From Cardinalis cardinalis (lineage: Eukaryota; Chordata; Aves; Passeriformes; Cardinalidae): a stretch of 64,000 bases of DNA. Positions 60,677 through 64,000 of this stretch are shown piece after piece. The position numbers were made by a program, and so were the translations under genes. The notes beneath the pieces were generated by a model. It did not search any database, was not told where the DNA came from, and was given only the letters and a program-made list of their open reading frames with translations. Location of the stretch: assembly GCA_014549065.1 (NCBI GenBank), contig JACDOX010000031.1:6846635-6910634 (forward strand), read 5' to 3'. Every line of letters begins with the position of its first letter. Positions within the stretch are counted from its first letter, which is position 1.

Positions 60677-63650
60677 AATAGCTTCTGTGGATTTCTTGGA
60701 TGTCACAATGGCCTTGAGCCTTCAGTCTTTCAAAGAAAATATTTTCATGTCTGATTTCAGTAGGGGACTATGGCTGGTGTAATTTGGCCAATTCCACTTA
60801 CTCAGTGGCAACATGNGCATGGGTATCATTTCAGATACATCCTAGTCCTCACTCTTCCCTACTGGGTGCATTATGACGTAAGAATGTATGTAGATACTTT
60901 TGAATGGAATTGTGTGGATAAAGAAAAAGCTTTTTGGACTCTGATTCATCTCCATGATGGGCTAATGGGGCTAAAGGCTTTCTAAAATGAATCTGGTTCA
61001 TAACCACCTTGCTTGGAGCATATGTAGAAGGAATCTGAAACTTTTTTACATACACATGTATGAACCTATACCCCCTTCATTTTTATAAGGAGAAGAGTTG
61101 TGATTATGGTGGAATTTATGCAAAAAAAAAAATTTAAAAAGTGTGAAATAATGGGAGGCTTTCATTAGTTGTAGAGAATGAGTCCATAAAAGTCCTTCAA
61201 GAAAGTGTTTTTGCAATTCTGTTGACACCCTTGAAACATTTGGGATGACATATATAATTCCTATATGAAAAATTATTAGTTTTCATTAATATTTTTAATG
61301 CGTGCATCACATACAATGGTGTCTCTCACCTGTTTCAGGATGCATGCATGATACCATAAAGTAAAAAATTCTTTTCAAGAAAATCTCAAAATACTATAAA
61401 AGTATTTAAATGTAGTGCTTATTGTTCAAAAACTTACCTGTCACAAAATATAGGAAGTTTTTTCAATTTTTTAAAAATATACATTCACTCAGTTTCATTG
61501 CGCCCATTTTTTGCTATCTTTGCAGTGCCATCTGTATGGGATTATGTGTAGTGTCTGTTGATGTGTGAGGGAGGATGTAGAGCAAAGAAATGCAAAAACT
61601 CTTGAAACACTTTACTATCGCAAGAAGTAGCAAAATATCACANTTTCTGATGACCAAACAGGCTGCTGGCTATCATCTTTCTACTCACTAGACTTGCATA
61701 AATCTTTTTAAATGCTCTCACTTATGATTTATTGTGTTCTGGCTGTTCAGTATATTAAAATTATATATAGTGAAGTCCAGAATTAGTTGTCTTACATGAT
61801 ATTAATTATGCCCATAAAATTTTTAATGGGAGAGTCAACTCTGATTAAACACTTTCTGCACTCTTAGCTGTAATACATCTAATATAAAGTTGATTTTAAG
61901 TATTATTTACATATACACAATTATGGGCTGGAGTTTCCAACCCCTTTAAAATTTTGTTAATTTCTTTATTGGTTACCAAATTAGCATCATGCACCTTATG
62001 GTGAGTGGGAAAGATAACCAGAAATTCAGTAAACTCACTTTTATTGTAGTTGCCAAAATGTTGCTTTGATATAACCACACTGTTATAAAATATTCATCAC
62101 CTAGTTTTGTGAGGAAACAGGTCACAAATACGTTTGTTTCAGAGTGAGAAAAAAAATTTCCATTCCACTACCAAGAAGAGACTGAATCTTTCCCCGATAT
62201 TTTATTGCACCAACTAATGTATAAGCAGTAACAATATTGTCAGAGGAGGAAACCAGGAATAATTTTTGGTTATACAGAAGTTGTACTGCAATGCAAATGC
62301 AATGCCCAAAATTTAGCGCTCTGGACAAAGTAGTAACAGACAATTTTTCAGAGGAAGCTGCAGTCTAGATTGCCCCACAGCCCTCTTTTAGGCAAAAACA
62401 GACCAAGTTAAGCACTTATTTTGCCATACAGACTAAAGTATATGATGTGCTTACTAATATATATATGTCTAAGGATTTAGACATAAAAATAAAACAGAAA
62501 ACATAATAAAAAATATTATTCTGATTATCCAGGGCTTTTCTTCTAAATAAAAGCATATTTTTCTGGATTTTTTGAAATCTGATTTGCACTTGGAGATATC
62601 TACAAATATGNTTTAATAGACTAAACAAAGCAATTTCATACATACATGTTTGTTGCCTAAAATTAGATGGAATCATGAAAACAACAAAAAAAAGTTGGAG
62701 TTATGAATAACCAGCTTTAGACACTGCAACTGTACAGCAAAAATTACCCCGGTATTTATCTGCATGGGTTATGAGAATTGTCCTTTTACTTGGTTTGCAG
62801 CAATTTGCTTTTTCTTTTGCTTAGATTAAGTAAGTTTGACAGAATGTTTTTGTCTTTGTAAAGCTTAATATATACTACANTTTTCTATAAAAGGTTGTTA
62901 TAACAATGATAAAGCTATATTTTTCTACTACTAATAATATTTACCAAGGGGGGAAATCATTCCCTTTTCCTTAGACTGTCCAAATGACAGGTTTTTTTAT
63001 AAAGCACAACAAGATGAGAGTATAGGTAAATATAAGGGTTTAAAAAAGAATAATTCAGATATTTTAAATTTTACTGAGAATAAGTCAAAGACATTAATAC
63101 ATTCATTTTCATTGTCTAGTCCTAGTGTTCAAGTAGGCTCAGCAATCATAGGAAATTAGATAGTTTATCTTTAGTATAGCACTAGACCTTCAGGAAGAAC
63201 TATTGTCCTTGGGTGTCCCTCCAATTTTAAGCTTGCATAGCTGTGAATGCAGATGAACAGGCTGGGTGTGTACGAGGGCACAAAGTCTGGCTACGAAGAG
63301 CGACATGTAAAGAAATTGGAGTCAGAAACACGAGAGTCCTTGAGGACTGTGGAGAGACCACAGCAGGAATAGTATTGTACTTTAACATNATTTGTTTCCT
63401 GTGCCTTGGGCTGAATAATTTTGCTGCTGATCTGTTCAGTGAGAGAGACAATATGATTCTCTCAAGTCCTTTCACTTGTACTGTAAGATTTAGACACTTG
63501 GTTGAAACTTTTTCCCTATTGAAATTACAACATATTGGTAATACACTACAGTAATAATTATATTTTAAATAAAGCTAGAATTAATAAGCTGCATGATTTC
63601 ACAGCAGAACACTTTAAACTTTTGCTATTCATCTTTTGTCTTCTTTTCAG
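60677..63650. other. AT-rich unique DNA, no gene recognised
   Basis: No repeat or gene could be assigned. The part near 63,230-63,370 is richer in GC and CpG (TACGAGG, TACGAAGAGCGACATG) and open on both strands, and may be a decayed exon or regulatory block. Confidence 0.5.
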
Positions 63651-63708
63651 CTACCTAGACACTTTAAACGATGATTTGGAAGTAGTCTATAATAGTAGTC
63701 TATTGTAG
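63651..63708 (+). CDS. Candidate terminal exon fragment, product unknown
   Basis: A strong plus-strand acceptor (a pyrimidine tract from about 63,630 ending TTCTTTTCAG at 63650) is followed by an 18-codon open frame after one leading base: Tyr-Leu-Asp-Thr-Leu-Asn-Asp-Asp-Leu-Glu-Val-Val-Tyr-Asn-Ser-Ser-Leu-Leu, then TAG at 63706-63708. It would be the acidic C-terminus of a protein if real. No polyadenylation signal is visible shortly after and no upstream exon was identified. It overlaps the antisense candidate starting at 63700, so at most one of the two is genuine. Confidence 0.15.
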
Positions 63709-63713
63709 ACTAC
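63695..63713. repeat. Short inverted repeat
   Basis: GTAGTCTA-TTG-TAGACTAC is a perfect 8-bp stem with a 3-base loop. The left arm is also directly repeated at 63682. Confidence 0.85.
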
Positions 63714-64000
63714 AACAGTCTTTTGTAATCCCATTATTTTGGCCTGAGAATCTAGTCAAAAGTTCAAGTTCCAGTTCTTTGTTTCCAGTAGGAGAAGCAA
63801 TTGATTCATTTGAATCACGAGTTTCTGATGCAATTATTGCTGTTTTTAAAAGGGATACAAAAGGGTTTTCCTTTTTATTCGTGATTCCAGAATGGTTCAA
63901 AAAACAAGGCATATCACTGCTATTTCCTTTTCTACTAATAAGCATATCATTCTGCAAAAGCCTTCCCTCTGCCCTGAATTCTACTGCTAATACCTGGCTT
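63700..64000 (-). CDS. Candidate coding exon at window edge, product unknown
   Basis: The minus strand is open from the window edge to a TAG at 63700-63702, about 100 codons. The inferred peptide is Asn/Ser/Lys/Glu-rich (it contains NSSDMPCFLNHSG and GNKELELELLTRFSG), about two thirds of codons begin with a purine, and the composition resembles disordered regions of large vertebrate proteins. There is no ATG needed if it is an internal exon; a methionine codon occurs at 63943-63945. I do not recognise it. Chance open frames of this size do occur a few times in 64 kb, and the strong opposite-strand acceptor at 63650 argues against it. Confidence 0.2.
   Translation of the reverse strand, partial: SQVLAVEFRAEGRLLQNDMLISRKGNSSDMPCFLNHSGITNKKENPFVSLLKTAIIASETRDSNESIASPTGNKELELELLTRFSGQNNGITKDCCSLQ

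Noticed and set aside
60487..60678. 63-codon minus-strand open frame
   Set aside because: It lies wholly within a reverse-oriented CR1 fragment.
1..64000. CRISPR arrays, operons, phage or plasmid modules, rRNA genes
   Set aside because: Nothing of this kind is present; repeat content and composition are those of a vertebrate nuclear genome.

Overview
The window looks like non-coding nuclear DNA from a bird, most likely a passerine. The evidence is the set of interspersed repeats. There are several CR1 LINE 3' ends, with the usual tail ending in ATTCTGTGAT-type octamers. There is one short element joining a tRNA-Ile(AAT)-like head to a CR1-like tail, the layout of passerine TguSINE1-type SINEs. 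There are two copies of a roughly 380-390 bp LTR, each flanked by a 6-bp target duplication, and one degraded LTR resembling the avian ERVL class. The DNA is strongly AT-rich with few CpGs. No open reading frame could be assigned to a known protein. The window is either a gene desert or the inside of very long introns. There is no sign of bacterial, phage or plasmid content, operons, CRISPR or rRNA.

Layout. 1-9.5 kb: AT-rich unique DNA with small tandem duplications and an (ATT)n/(TA)n microsatellite near 8.7-8.8 kb. 9.55-9.94 kb: solo LTR, plus orientation. 10-20 kb: unique DNA with a possible conserved non-coding block near 14.75-15.1 kb and a GC-richer patch at 16.3-16.8 kb. 20.06-20.26 kb: old CR1 fragment, minus; 21.13-21.48 kb: second possible conserved block; 22.71-22.75 kb: CR1 tail. 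23-36.8 kb: mostly featureless, with an A/CAAA-rich tract at 27.5 kb. 36.84-36.97 kb: the best exon-like segment, open on both strands. 37.26-37.89 kb: purine-only microsatellite interrupted by a 465-base N run. 38.7-39.17 kb: ERVL-like LTR. 40.77-40.91 kb: tRNA-Ile SINE. 42.68-43.41 kb: a 15-bp heat-shock-element-like motif occurring twice, each copy inside a small inverted repeat. 45.65-46.16 kb and 53.03-53.50 kb: further possible conserved blocks. 50.86-51.39 kb: best-preserved CR1, plus. 57.06-57.44 kb: second solo LTR of the 9.55-kb family, minus. 60.48-60.68 kb: CR1, minus. 63.65-64.0 kb: two mutually antisense exon-like candidates at the window edge.

Scattered single Ns, roughly one per few hundred bases, may be masked ambiguous or heterozygous positions. 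They are unevenly spread: clustered near 17.2-18.2 kb and 30.2-30.8 kb, and absent over long runs such as 52,579-55,675. No genes can be said to work together here. What can be read is the record of retroelement insertion plus a few candidate exons and regulatory blocks that need comparative data.
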